This document shows, in pieces, positions 9,617 through 19,462 of a stretch of DNA of 64,000 nt. Each line of letters starts with the position of its first letter. Within the stretch, counting starts at the first letter, position 1. Both the position numbers and the translations under genes were made by a program. The notes under the pieces are model-generated. The model was not told the DNA's origin and ran no database searches. It saw only the letters and a list, made by a program, of their open reading frames with translations. The DNA lies in the NCBI GenBank assembly GCA_036703985.1, contig DATNQN010000097.1, forward strand, positions 1 through 64,000. Reading direction: 5' to 3'. The stretch is from Leptolyngbyaceae cyanobacterium. GTDB taxonomy: Bacteria > Cyanobacteriota > Cyanobacteriia > Cyanobacteriales > Aerosakkonemataceae.

Positions 9617-10015
9617 CTGATTTCGGTTACTAAAATACTTTCCCCATTACCCGCATCATTATAACGTTGCAGAACATCTTGCGCGATCGTATACCAATTC
9701 ACTTTAACTGCGTCACTAATTTCTCCCCTGCCCCCTCAAAGATTATGTATTGACGAGATAGCCTGAAAAATACATAATCTTGCACCGAAAAAGAAGTAAA
9801 TCATAGTGTTTTAAAATAGTCCGTCAACAGCCAAATTGCTGAAACTTTTCTAACATAAGGTCTTTTAATTCTCAACGAGAATACTATAACTGCCATCCGA
9901 TCCACAATACTCCATTGCATCCCTCGATAGAGAATTTATGCTGGTTTTGCGAGTTGAGCGATTTGCATCAAAAGGTAATATGAGTAGCAGTAATCCCTTC
10001 AGCATCGCCACATAA
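9617..10015 (-). pseudogene. galK: Degraded galactokinase copy
   Basis: Two blocks match the intact galK at 15543-16613 in the same orientation. Positions 9617-9693 read DVLQRYNDAGN.ESILV.EI on the minus strand, like the galK C-terminus. Positions 9886-10015 match the region coding VAMLRGL..L.LPFD and the QCGIMDQMA segment, with frameshifts. The middle of the gene is missing and replaced by unrelated sequence containing a hairpin (9739-9781). The copy is clearly non-functional. Confidence 0.8.
9739..9781. repeat. Hairpin AAGATTATGTATT / AATACATAATCTT
   Basis: A perfect 13-bp inverted repeat with a 17-base loop, inserted between the two galK remnant blocks. It is not followed by a T-run, so it is probably a mobile palindrome rather than a terminator. 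Confidence 0.6.
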
Positions 10016-10092
10016 TAAAATTAATATTGCAATATCTTCTATTCGCAAAATTTGCCACTTTAATAGCATTAGCTCCTAGACAGAAAACCAAA

Positions 10093-13000
10093 ATGATCGA
10101 CATTGACGGCTACCAAATTCTCGCTCAAATCTATGAAAGTGCCAACTCGGAAGTTTATCGCGCCATTCGCAAGACTGATGGCCAAAAAATCATCCTCAAA
10201 GTCCTCAAACAAGATTACCCTACACCAGCCGAGCTCACTCGCTACAAACAAGAATACGAACTCACGCGCAGCCTTAATCAAGAGGGTGTAGTTAAAGCTT
10301 ATGGTTTAGAGAAATATCAAAATAGTTTAGTGATGTTTCTGGAAGATTTTGACGGTGAATCCTTGAAAATCTTAATAGAAAACCATCAGTTCAGTTTAGA
10401 AGAATTTCTTTCAATTGCTATTAAAATTGCTACGAGTTTAGGACAAATTCATTTTGCCAATATTATCCATAAAGATATCAATCCTGCCAATATTGTACTT
10501 AATCGGGAAACCCAGCAATTAAAAATTATCGATCTCGGCATTTCTACGCGGTTAACCAGAGAAGATCCCACACTCAAAAACCCCAACGGATTAGAAGGAA
10601 CTTTACCTTATATTTCCCCCGAACAAACCGGACGAATGAACCGGAGTTTAGATTATCGCACCGACTTTTATTCCTTAGGCATCACGTTGTACGAACTGTT
10701 AACCGGACAACTGCCCTTTGCAACAGACGATGATTTGGAATTAGTTCATTGTCATATTGCCAAACAACCTTTATCACCCTCAGAGATTAACCCATTAATT
10801 CCGCCTGTCCTCGCCAATATCGTGATGAAATTAATGGCGAAAAATGCCGAAGATAGGTATCAAAGCGCTTGGGGATTAAAAGCGGATTTAGAAAATTGTT
10901 TAAAAAAATTCCAATCTACCGGAAATATAGAAAATTTTACCTTAGCGACTCACGATATTTCCGATCGATTTCACATTCCTCAAAAATTATACGGAAGAGA
11001 AGCAGAAGTTGAAGCTCTATTAACAGCTTTTGAGCGAGTAGCCAACTCAGAAATATCTCAAATCGAAATGATGTTAGTCGCTGGTTATTCTGGCATTGGA
11101 AAATCATCCCTCGTAGCGGAAATTCACAAACCCAATACCAGACTGAGGGGCTATTTTACTGAGGGGAAATTTGACCAATTTCAAAAGAGTATTCCTTACT
11201 CCGCTGTCGTCAATGCCTTTAAGGGATTAGTGCGGCAATTATTAACCGAAAGCGAAGCCCAGTTAGAACAATGGCGGGCAAAACTTAGCCGTGCTTTTGG
11301 AGTCAACGGTCAAGTGATTATTGATGTAATTCCCGAAGTAGAATTAATTGTCGGTAAACAGCCACCCGTGCCAGAATTAGGGGCAAGCGAATCACAAAAT
11401 CGCTTTAATATTGTCTTTGGTAATTTCATCCGCGCCTTCTGTACGAAAGAGCATCCATTAGTCATATTTCTAGATGATTTGCAGTGGGCAGACTCCGCGA
11501 CGCTCAAGTTAATTGAACTGATGATGACAGATACAGATATGGGATATCTGTTTTTAATTGGAGCTTATCGGGATAATGAAGTTAGCCCCAGCCATCCCTT
11601 GATGATAACAGTAAATAGATTGCTCAAAGCAGGAGCAACGATTAATTCGATTACTTTAGTTCCTTTAGGATTAGAAAATATTAGCCAACTTATTGCCGAT
11701 ACATTATATAGCGAGCTTGATTCAGTAAAACCATTAGCAGAATTATTGGTAAAGAAAACTCAAGGAAATCCATTTTTTGTCAATCAATTTCTGAAAACTC
11801 TGCACGCGGAAAACCTCATAACATTTGATTTTTCAAGTCAGCAATGGCAGTGGAATATTGCCCAAATTGAAGCACAAAATATTACTGATAATGTGGTAGA
11901 CTTGATGATCGGCAAGTTGAAGAAACTGCCGGAATTAACCCAAGAAGTTTTACGTTTAGCTGCTTGTATTGGTGCTTCTTTTTCTTTAAGCACTTTGGGG
12001 ATCGTCAGTGAAAAACCCAAAGAGGTAATTTTTTCCGACTTAGTTATAGCCGTTCAGACTGGATTTATTTTGCCAACATCTGAGTTAGACGAAAACCTGT
12101 TAATTCAAGATTATAAATTTCTCCACGACCGCGTACAACAAGCTGCTTATACTTTGATTGCTGACTCGGATAAAAAAGGCGTTCACTTAAAAATAGGGCG
12201 CTTATTACAACTGAATATGTCCGAAACAGAACAAGAGGCCAAAATTTTCGATCTCGTCGAACATTTTAATATGGGGCGCGAGTTAATTATCCATCAAGTC
12301 GAAAAAACAGCCTTAGCTAAATTTAATTTAATTGCTGCTCGCAAAGCTAAAGATTCAACGGCGTATTTGGCAGCACGAGAATATTTGGAAGTCGGACTTT
12401 CGTTATTAAGTAACGATTGTTGGCGATCGGAATATCAATTAACTCTGGATCTTTACAAAGAAAGAGCGGAAATTGAGTATTTAAACGGTAACTTCGAGCA
12501 AGCTGAAGAATTGATTCATTTGACGATCGACAAATGCAAAACTAACTTAGAAAAAGCAGAAATTTATAATATTTTAATTGTTATGTTAACCATGATGGCT
12601 AAATATGAACAAGCTATTACTGCGGCTCGACAAGCCTTAAGTTTATTCGGGATTGAGTTAACCGATCGCGATTTCACCAATAGTTTACAACGAGAATTAG
12701 CGGAAGTGCGAAAACTCTGGCAACCCGGTCAAATTAACGCCCTGCTAGAGCAACCTGAAATGACCGATCCCCAAATGAGAGCGGCTCTCAATTTATTAGT
12801 GAGCGTCGATCCTGCCGCTTATTTTATTAACGGCGAACTTTATGGAATTATTGCCGCTAAAATGGCTTCTCTTTCCATTCAATATGGCCCGATCGCATCT
12901 TCAGCTAAAGGTTATGCTAGTTATGGAATTATCTTAAGTTCAGTTTTACAGGAATATCGATCGGGCTATGAATTTGCTCGTTTGGGGTTAAATATTTCGT

Positions 13001-15375
13001 ATCGCTTTAATGACTCATCGATGAAAGCGAAAGCTGCTAATAACCTGGCAAATCACGTTCAAAATTGGGTTCGCCCCATCAAAGAAGCAGAGTCCATTAA
13101 TAACGAAGGCTATCAAGCAGGTTTAGAATCAGGTGAATTACAATTTGCTGGCTATCTTGCCTTCCATAAACTACTTAATTTTTTTGTTTCCGGTAGAAGC
13201 TTTAGTGAAATTTTAGCTGTCCTCGACGGCTATTTAAAATTTACTTTAAAAATTAAAAACTTATTAGCTTATCATACTATCATTGCCTGCCAAATACCCA
13301 TTTATAATTTAAGTGGCTTGAGTTCTAACCAGGGGGAATTCGCCACCGAATCGATCGACGAAGCTGATTATATCGAAGATTGCCAAAGGAATAAAAACTT
13401 TTTTGCCCTCTGTCATTACTTAACTTATAAAGCCCAAGTACTTTATTTATATAGAAATTATCGAGAAGCACTTAATTGCCTCCAAGAAGCTCAAACCATG
13501 TTCTCTGCCGTGCAGGGAATGATTATCAGTGCTGTTAACAATTTTTATACTTCTTTAGTTTTAGCTGCTCTTTATCCCACAGCTAATGAATCCGATAAAC
13601 TTGATTATCAAAAACAAATTGAAATTAATCAACAACAAATGAAGATTTGGGCAGATAACTGTCCGGAAAACTTTTTACACGAATACCTGTTAGTACAGGC
13701 GGAAATGGCTCGGATTTCCGGTCAAGAAATGGCAGCGCTAGATTTGTACGATCGCGCCATTACTTTGGCTCAAACCAATGAATACATTCAGATAGAAGCT
13801 TTAGGTAACGAACTAGCAGCTAAATTTTGGTTAGGAAAAGGTAAGGAGGAAATTGCCAAACTGTATCTGAAAAAAGCCCACTATGCTTACCAATTTTGGG
13901 GAGCTAAACGCAAAGTAGAGGATTTGGAGCAGAAATATCCGCAGTTCTTATCGGAAAAATTAGTTAAGAAAACCACTCATCGCTCAACATTTACTAGCTC
14001 AGCCACTTCCACAAATGCAGGAAATTCTGATATTGATTTGACTACAGTTATCAAAGCATCTCAAGTTTTGGCGGGTGAAATTGCCATCGATAAATTGTTG
14101 GCAAAATTAATGAGAATCGTATTAGAAAATGGCGGAGCGGAAAAAGGATTGCTGATTCTCTCAACCAACGGAAAATTAACCATTGAAGCCGCCGGAGAAG
14201 TTACTCAACAAACCGTACAAGTTTTGCAATCTTTGGTTGTTGATAATTACGAAAATTTGCCTGTGGGAATGGTTAAGTATGTTGCCAGAACTCGGGAAGA
14301 TGTAGTTTTATCAGATGCCACAAACGAGAAAGTTTTCATCAACGAACCTTATATTGTCAAAAATAAACCTAAGTCAATTTTATGCGCTCCGATTATTAAT
14401 CAAGGTAAACTCATTGGCATTCTTTACCTAGAAAATAATTTGACAACGGGAGCGTTTACTAGGGAGCGTCTCGAAATTCTCAAACTGATCTCTTCCCAGG
14501 CAGCAATTTCGATTGAAAATGCTTTACTTTATCAAACCTTAGAAAATAAAGTGATCGAACGCACTGCCCAATTAGCCGCAGCCAATCAAGAAATTAGTAT
14601 CCTTAATGAAAAATTGAAAGCGGAAAATTTGCGCCTCAGTGCGGAGTTAAATGTGGCGAAAAAATTACAAGAAATGGTGTTACCAAAACCCACAGAATTA
14701 GCAATGATTCCCGGTTTGGAAATTGCCGGTTATATGGAACCTGCCGATGAAGTTGGGGGCGATTATTATGATGTTTTATCGAGTGAGCATGGGGTCAAGA
14801 TAGCGATCGGTGATGTAACCGGACACGGATTAGAAAGTGGTGTATTAATGCTGATGGCACAAACAGCAGTGAGAACTCTTCAAAAAGTGAATGAAACCGA
14901 TCGCGTTCGCTTTTTAGATATTGTTAATCAAACTTTATATGATAATTTGCGACGAATGAAGTCTGATAAAAATATGACGTTAGCAATTTTAGATTATGCT
15001 GACGGTGTGGTGACATTAAGCGGACAACATGAGGAAATGATTATCGTGCGAACCGATGGAATGGTGGAAAGAATCGATACTATTGACTTGGGATTTCCGA
15101 TCGGTTTAGATGCAAATATAGCTGGTTTTATTGACCAGACAACAGTTAAATTAAATAGCCAAGATGTCGTCATTTTATATAGTGATGGAGTTACAGAAGC
15201 CGAGAATGTTAATAAACAGCTATATGGGTTAGAAAAACTCTGTCAAATCGTGGTAGAAAATCGCCAACTTTCTGCCGAAGAAATTCGTCAATCCGTTATT
15301 GAAGATATTCGTCAATTTATTGGAAAACAGAAGGTATTTGATGATATTACATTAGTAGTTTTAAAACAAAAATGA
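10093..15375 (+). CDS. Giant Ser/Thr kinase - AAA ATPase - GAF - SpoIIE phosphatase
   Basis: 1760 residues from the ATG at 10093; an upstream TTG at 10027 would add 22 residues with no homology. An N-terminal protein kinase (about 1-280) has catalytic HKDINPAN at 126-133 and IIDLGIS replacing DFG. A STAND/AAA-type ATPase follows, with Walker A GYSGIGKSS from 331 and Walker B VIFLDDLQWAD. Then come a long TPR-like helical region, a GAF domain (about 1310-1483), a short coiled coil and a PP2C/SpoIIE phosphatase (about 1540-1760; GDVTGHG from 1573 and YSDGVTEAEN). The architecture is that of cyanobacterial multidomain sensor kinases, with a phosphatase instead of a histidine kinase output. Likely substrates are STAS anti-anti-sigma proteins; one is encoded at 17775. 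Confidence 0.92.
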   Translation: MIDIDGYQILAQIYESANSEVYRAIRKTDGQKIILKVLKQDYPTPAELTRYKQEYELTRSLNQEGVVKAYGLEKYQNSLVMFLEDFDGESLKILIENHQFSLEEFLSIAIKIATSLGQIHFANIIHKDINPANIVLNRETQQLKIIDLGISTRLTREDPTLKNPNGLEGTLPYISPEQTGRMNRSLDYRTDFYSLGITLYELLTGQLPFATDDDLELVHCHIAKQPLSPSEINPLIPPVLANIVMKLMAKNAEDRYQSAWGLKADLENCLKKFQSTGNIENFTLATHDISDRFHIPQKLYGREAEVEALLTAFERVANSEISQIEMMLVAGYSGIGKSSLVAEIHKPNTRLRGYFTEGKFDQFQKSIPYSAVVNAFKGLVRQLLTESEAQLEQWRAKLSRAFGVNGQVIIDVIPEVELIVGKQPPVPELGASESQNRFNIVFGNFIRAFCTKEHPLVIFLDDLQWADSATLKLIELMMTDTDMGYLFLIGAYRDNEVSPSHPLMITVNRLLKAGATINSITLVPLGLENISQLIADTLYSELDSVKPLAELLVKKTQGNPFFVNQFLKTLHAENLITFDFSSQQWQWNIAQIEAQNITDNVVDLMIGKLKKLPELTQEVLRLAACIGASFSLSTLGIVSEKPKEVIFSDLVIAVQTGFILPTSELDENLLIQDYKFLHDRVQQAAYTLIADSDKKGVHLKIGRLLQLNMSETEQEAKIFDLVEHFNMGRELIIHQVEKTALAKFNLIAARKAKDSTAYLAAREYLEVGLSLLSNDCWRSEYQLTLDLYKERAEIEYLNGNFEQAEELIHLTIDKCKTNLEKAEIYNILIVMLTMMAKYEQAITAARQALSLFGIELTDRDFTNSLQRELAEVRKLWQPGQINALLEQPEMTDPQMRAALNLLVSVDPAAYFINGELYGIIAAKMASLSIQYGPIASSAKGYASYGIILSSVLQEYRSGYEFARLGLNISYRFNDSSMKAKAANNLANHVQNWVRPIKEAESINNEGYQAGLESGELQFAGYLAFHKLLNFFVSGRSFSEILAVLDGYLKFTLKIKNLLAYHTIIACQIPIYNLSGLSSNQGEFATESIDEADYIEDCQRNKNFFALCHYLTYKAQVLYLYRNYREALNCLQEAQTMFSAVQGMIISAVNNFYTSLVLAALYPTANESDKLDYQKQIEINQQQMKIWADNCPENFLHEYLLVQAEMARISGQEMAALDLYDRAITLAQTNEYIQIEALGNELAAKFWLGKGKEEIAKLYLKKAHYAYQFWGAKRKVEDLEQKYPQFLSEKLVKKTTHRSTFTSSATSTNAGNSDIDLTTVIKASQVLAGEIAIDKLLAKLMRIVLENGGAEKGLLILSTNGKLTIEAAGEVTQQTVQVLQSLVVDNYENLPVGMVKYVARTREDVVLSDATNEKVFINEPYIVKNKPKSILCAPIINQGKLIGILYLENNLTTGAFTRERLEILKLISSQAAISIENALLYQTLENKVIERTAQLAAANQEISILNEKLKAENLRLSAELNVAKKLQEMVLPKPTELAMIPGLEIAGYMEPADEVGGDYYDVLSSEHGVKIAIGDVTGHGLESGVLMLMAQTAVRTLQKVNETDRVRFLDIVNQTLYDNLRRMKSDKNMTLAILDYADGVVTLSGQHEEMIIVRTDGMVERIDTIDLGFPIGLDANIAGFIDQTTVKLNSQDVVILYSDGVTEAENVNKQLYGLEKLCQIVVENRQLSAEEIRQSVIEDIRQFIGKQKVFDDITLVVLKQK

Positions 15376-15383
15376 TCGGGATT

Positions 15384-15430
15384 GGCGGTTTCAACCGCTA
15401 CTACAAAAACGAAGTCCGCCTACGCGGACT
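15384..15430. repeat. Dispersed double-hairpin repeat
   Basis: Consists of GCGGTT-TC-AACCGC and AGTCCGC-CTAC-GCGGACT separated by a short linker, downstream of the giant kinase. From general knowledge, sequences of this form are dispersed in cyanobacterial genomes. It could also serve as a terminator, although the T-run is missing. Confidence 0.6.
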
Positions 15431-15542
15431 AAATAATAAAAGGGGGATTTAAGTTGGATTTGGTATGAGAGTAAATTCAAAAGTCAGAATTTAGCATTCA
15501 GGAAAGAAAAGCATTCTGAATTCTGAATTTTGACTCCTAAAT

Positions 15543-16613
15543 CTAATTAATTTCTGGCACTAAAATACTTCCCCGATTACCTGCATCATTGTAACGTTGC
15601 AGAACATCTTGCGCGATCGCATTTCCCCTTCCACTTTCCACCAACGCAACGCCAGCACCCCCAAAACCAGCACCAGTTAACCTCGCGCCGAATACCCCAG
15701 GCGTTTCTTGCAACATCGCCACCAACTTATCCAATGCAGGTACGGAAACCTCGTAATCATCTCGCAAACTAGCGTGGGAAGCATTCATCAATTCCCCAAA
15801 ACGCTGCGGCGAAACCCCTTCCAAAGCTTCCAAAACTCGGTTATTTTCCGTTACCACATGACGGGCGCGACGACGCAACGGTTCTGGTAACTCTTCCACC
15901 TTATCCCGATCGACAACATCTCGCAAACTTTTCACTTGCAACAAATGTGCGGCTTCTTCGCATTCCGCACGCCTTTGGTTATATCCGCTACTTGCCAGCG
16001 TCCGAGGTACGCCGCTATCCATCACCACAATTTCCGCATTAGTAGGGAAAGGCAACAAGCGACGGACTAAAGTACGGGTATCCAAAAATAGCATATGTTC
16101 GGTATCCGCTAAACTGGATGCCATCTGATCCATGATGCCGCATTGCACCCCAGCATAAAGGATTTCTGCTTGTTGTGCGAGTTGGGCGATTTGGATATCA
16201 TCGAAAGGCAGATCGAGAAGCGATCGCAATCCTCTCAACATCGCCACTTCCAACGCCGCACTGCTAGACAAACCAGAACCGATCGGCACCGAAGATTTAA
16301 CATATACATTCAGCGGCGGTATTTCATATCCTTCTCTTTCCACAATGTGCAAACAACCAAAAATATAACTAGCAAAACCGGAAGGAGTAATATTTTTGTC
16401 TAAAATCGTTACCCTTTCATCTAAATTTTCCGAATACAAGTGATGCCGCTCGTCATTGCTTAAAGTCAATTGTACGATCGTGTGTTGGGGAATCGCCGTC
16501 GGCAAAACAAACCCATCATTATAATCAGTATGTTCCCCCAGCAAATTAACCCTACCGGGCGCTACAGCTTCTATTTCCGGTAACTTGTGAAATACTTCTT
16601 GGAAATTTTTCAT
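15543..16613 (-). CDS. galK: Galactokinase
   Basis: 356 residues; phosphorylates galactose to galactose-1-phosphate (Leloir pathway). All three GHMP-kinase motifs are present: PGRVNLLGEHTDYNDG (19-34, galactokinase signature), PIGSGLSSSAALEVA (110-124, phosphate-binding loop) and LTGAGFGGAGVALV near residue 320. Length is slightly below the usual 380 but the fold is complete. It converges on the giant kinase gene, on whose far side a decayed galK copy lies. No galT or galE is nearby. Confidence 0.95.
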   Translation of the reverse strand: MKNFQEVFHKLPEIEAVAPGRVNLLGEHTDYNDGFVLPTAIPQHTIVQLTLSNDERHHLYSENLDERVTILDKNITPSGFASYIFGCLHIVEREGYEIPPLNVYVKSSVPIGSGLSSSAALEVAMLRGLRSLLDLPFDDIQIAQLAQQAEILYAGVQCGIMDQMASSLADTEHMLFLDTRTLVRRLLPFPTNAEIVVMDSGVPRTLASSGYNQRRAECEEAAHLLQVKSLRDVVDRDKVEELPEPLRRRARHVVTENNRVLEALEGVSPQRFGELMNASHASLRDDYEVSVPALDKLVAMLQETPGVFGARLTGAGFGGAGVALVESGRGNAIAQDVLQRYNDAGNRGSILVPEIN

Positions 16614-16640
16614 GATTTTTTTGCCAAATTAAGTTAAATA

Positions 16641-17135
16641 TCACGTCTGCACGTCAAATTCCTCCGGCTCGATTCCCCAATTCACCCACGCAATAGCTTC
16701 CCGGGCTGACTTCATATCAGGAGGAACCCGCAATAGATGAGTAAAACCCGTACTCGGACAACTTATTTTTAGCAAATAAATCGGATCGAGATCAACATCT
16801 TTATTGCTCTTTAATAGCGTATATTCCTGAAACGAATCTAACTCAACTATGTCTAATTCTTCGCTAATTCGGTGAATTAGCGCTTGCCGTAATTCAGCAT
16901 TATCTTCTTCTAACAACCACTTAGCTTGCCATTGGTATGGGTAGAACCTTCCATATTTTTTCGGTAACCTAACACCGTGATAAGCGTATAAACTGTAACC
17001 ATCTGCAAACTGAATAGCAGGTCTTCCTCCTTCAGCGTGCAGGCGATATTCGCTATCAAAAGAGATGATGCGAGGGCGATCGCAAACTATACAAAACTTT
17101 TTAAAAGGCAAAATCCACCCACATTCTTTTATCAA
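16641..17135 (-). pseudogene. N-terminally truncated DUF6745-like gene
   Basis: The 164-residue frame opens with TTG just after an in-frame stop and has no ATG. The sequence (FCIVCDRPRIISFDSEYRLHAEGGRPAIQFADGYSLYAYHGVRLP ... DLDPIYLLKISCPSTGFTHLLRVPP ... AREAIAWVNWGIEPEEFDVQT) matches my recollection of the C-terminal half of DUF6745 proteins, which are usually about twice this length. It is likely a truncated remnant, though a short functional protein from TTG cannot be excluded. Family function is unknown. Confidence 0.65.
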
Positions 17136-17284
17136 TAACTGAAAAATTTTCCATTTATTTCAACTATTTTCTTCTGCTACTTTTACATTATATTTACCTC
17201 TAAAAAAAATAAATTTGGCTTCTTTACATGAATATATAACGCAATTTAAAACAGCAGTACAAAATTCATAAAAGGCTCCCATGA

Positions 17285-17575
17285 CTTTCCTTAATTGAAG
17301 CCAATCTTTTTTCTGCTAATCTCAGCGGTGCAAAACTATGGGGAGTCAGGCTAGTAGAAGCTAATTTAACTCAAGCTAACTTGACTGGTGCAGATTTGAA
17401 GTGGGCTAATTTAACCGGCGCAGACTTAACAGAGGCAGATTTACGAGATGCCAACTTGGCTCATGCTAATCTTACAGGTGTCAAACTATATAAAACCATC
17501 ATGCCTGATGGAAATATTTACTCAACCCCATCAATAAATACAGGATTGCTCGATCGAGTGGTTTATTGCTTTTAG
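17285..17575 (+). pseudogene. Pentapeptide-repeat protein, broken 5' end
   Basis: The open frame from 17285 encodes about twelve A(D/N)Lxx pentapeptide units (EANLFSANLSGAKLW...TGADLKWANL...) and a C-terminal TIMPDG ending typical of cyanobacterial pentapeptide proteins. No ATG or GTG start precedes the repeats. The only nearby ATG (17281) is in another frame and stops after five codons (MTFLN). A one-base frameshift near 17290 would join it to the repeats. It is probably a decayed right-handed beta-helix gene. A good terminator follows at 17657. Confidence 0.7.
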
Positions 17576-17656
17576 CTAGTTGACAAATCAGCAGCTTTCC
17601 GCTTCAATCGTGGATATTTATGATGGCTCCAGTAGCACGACGACTTTAGAATGCTG

Positions 17657-17690
17657 GGGAAGAATCAAAAATTCTTCCCTATTTTTATTT
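17657..17690 (+). terminator. Rho-independent terminator
   Basis: GGGAAGAAT (17657-17665) and ATTCTTCCC (17671-17679) form a 9-bp stem with a 5-base loop, followed by TATTTTTATTT. It is placed to end transcription of the pentapeptide-repeat gene. Confidence 0.85.
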
Positions 17691-17774
17691 GAGCAATAAT
17701 ATATCAAAAGGGTAGAGGTAAGTTAATCCTCATATCCTCTACCTTCTTTCGCACCAGACTAGAAAATACGATCG

Positions 17775-18104
17775 CTATTTTTTAATTAACATAGCGCTAC
17801 CCATAACTTCATCTAAGCTACCAAAAGTTGGAAAAATTTGATCCAACCCCGTTAGTTCAAATAACATTCTGACTTGTGAGTTAAGCGAGCATATAAAAAG
17901 CTGGCAACCAGCCGAACGCACCAGTCTGAATGCTTCTACTACCGCCATTAAACCTGCGCTGGTAATCGAAGATATATTTTTAAAATCTAGCAAAATTACA
18001 TTGGCTCCCGCCTTTACCACTTCTTCAATTTCTTGATGAAATTGAGTAATTTTGCTGTTGTCTAAAACATCGGGATATTGAATAATTTTAAATGTGTGAT
18101 TCAC
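17775..18104 (-). CDS. STAS-domain anti-sigma factor antagonist
   Basis: 109 residues, a single STAS domain. The loop LLDFKNISSITSAGLMAVVEA carries the position phosphorylated in SpoIIAA/RsbV-type antagonists. Here the candidate is Ser49 in TSAGL, with Asp40 upstream. The start is GTG, supported by AAAGGAG 7 bases before it. Such proteins bind anti-sigma kinases when dephosphorylated and free the sigma factor. The SpoIIE-type phosphatase domain encoded 2.4 kb away is a plausible partner. No anti-sigma kinase gene is visible nearby. Confidence 0.88.
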   Translation of the reverse strand: MNHTFKIIQYPDVLDNSKITQFHQEIEEVVKAGANVILLDFKNISSITSAGLMAVVEAFRLVRSAGCQLFICSLNSQVRMLFELTGLDQIFPTFGSLDEVMGSAMLIKK

Positions 18105-18706
18105 TTGCCAACTCCTTTAAACTCTTAAGGTCTAATTTTGCTATTGTCAATAGTTGCTTGATGACTTTAGCAATTGCGATCGCGGATCTAACACAGCCAA
18201 AAGAAATAAAAGCAGCATAAAATGCCCTGCTTTACTTGAGGCTACTTATGTAGGTTAAATTCCTAACCTTGTCTTTTTTTAAAATTTAACAATCGAATTT
18301 TATCTAACCCTCTATCTAGGGAATAAGTTTCTACATATAAGTCATTTTGGTATTAAGCTTTACCTGAGTTTAAGTATTTCCATCACGAATGATATAGTAT
18401 TTAACAAATATTTTTTGTATTACAGAACACAAACATTCTTAACTTACACTTATTCTTTAGATAGATAAGCGGGAAATTTTCTTTTGATAAAACTTTAGCT
18501 AAACAATAAAGGTGACTTTGATAAGTAAAGCTAAAGAAAGTCGCAGCTAGATCGGCTGAACCAGCATAGAAGAATAATGGTATGTTAGTTTAATCGCCGA
18601 TCGAAAGCCCTAAATTACCAAGTTAAGTAACCCAAAAAAAGCTGAAAGCTCAGTAGTTGCGATCGCAATTCAGTCTCAACCTAACAATATACCTAGAAAC
18701 GATTCA
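18105..18706. other. Gene-free region between STAS and NYN genes
   Basis: About 600 AT-rich bases with HIP1-type GCGATCGC and GATCGGC/GCCGATC sites (near 18551 and 18596) but no open frame or repeat of note. It should hold the promoter of the STAS gene. No small RNA signature was recognised. Confidence 0.5.
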
Positions 18707-19462
18707 CTAAAACGGCGAGTCCCTATCGATTTCTATACTGAAGTTAGAGGATGGAATATTATAGCCAGTACCAGGAGTCTTTTGGATATATTCTTTAATG
18801 GTATCTAGATCTATATAATGATCTGCCACATTCAGCAAGCTTTCACTAGTCATCGAACGCAAACCAACCACTTCAACCCTTACCCCTCGATAACTAACTA
18901 CCTTAACTGCATAAGCTAAATCTCCATCTCCGCTCACTAAAACTGCCGTATCGTAGTAATCGACTAAAGTTATTAAATCTACTGCAAGTTCTACATCTAA
19001 ATTACCTTTTTTCGAGCCATCTGGAAGCTGAACTATATCTTTAGTAATCACTCGGTAACCGTGTCGAGACAACCAGTACAAAAAACCCTGCTGTTTTTCA
19101 TTCTCAGGATCTACTCCCGTGTAAAAAAAACAGCGCAATAAAGGAGAATTAGCTGTTAAAAAAGAAAGAAGTTTACTATAGTCAACTTCAATACCTAGTT
19201 CTAGAGCAGCATAAAATAGATTCGAGCCATCAATAAAAATAGCGACTCGACCGCGACTTGAATTGTTTAGAAAAGACATTTTTTTAAGCTCGTTTGGAGA
19301 ACAAGAGCATTTTTGAGATTCAGCATAGTCCATACCTATTTCTGCAAGCTCTACGATTTCTCTACGATCATACCTTTTTTGTTGCTTGAGTATTGGTAAT
19401 TTTTTTGACGCTTGACCGGACTGCACGGGTGGCAGCTGGTGCGCTCGTTTAAAAATATACAT
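18707..19462 (-). CDS. NYN domain (LabA/DUF88-like) protein
   Basis: 251 residues. A basic N-terminal extension of about 65 residues precedes a NYN (PIN-like RNase) domain. The domain holds acidic residues in VAIFIDGSNLFYAALELG, GNLDVELAVDLI and DTAVLVSGDGDLAYAVKVV. It then has VEVVGLRSMTSESLLNVADHYIDL, closely resembling cyanobacterial LabA-like proteins. LabA itself is a circadian-output factor in Synechococcus; whether this homologue acts there is unknown. The first ATG is supported by AAGGAG 10 bases upstream, so the extension looks genuine. Confidence 0.85.
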   Translation of the reverse strand: MYIFKRAHQLPPVQSGQASKKLPILKQQKRYDRREIVELAEIGMDYAESQKCSCSPNELKKMSFLNNSSRGRVAIFIDGSNLFYAALELGIEVDYSKLLSFLTANSPLLRCFFYTGVDPENEKQQGFLYWLSRHGYRVITKDIVQLPDGSKKGNLDVELAVDLITLVDYYDTAVLVSGDGDLAYAVKVVSYRGVRVEVVGLRSMTSESLLNVADHYIDLDTIKEYIQKTPGTGYNIPSSNFSIEIDRDSPF

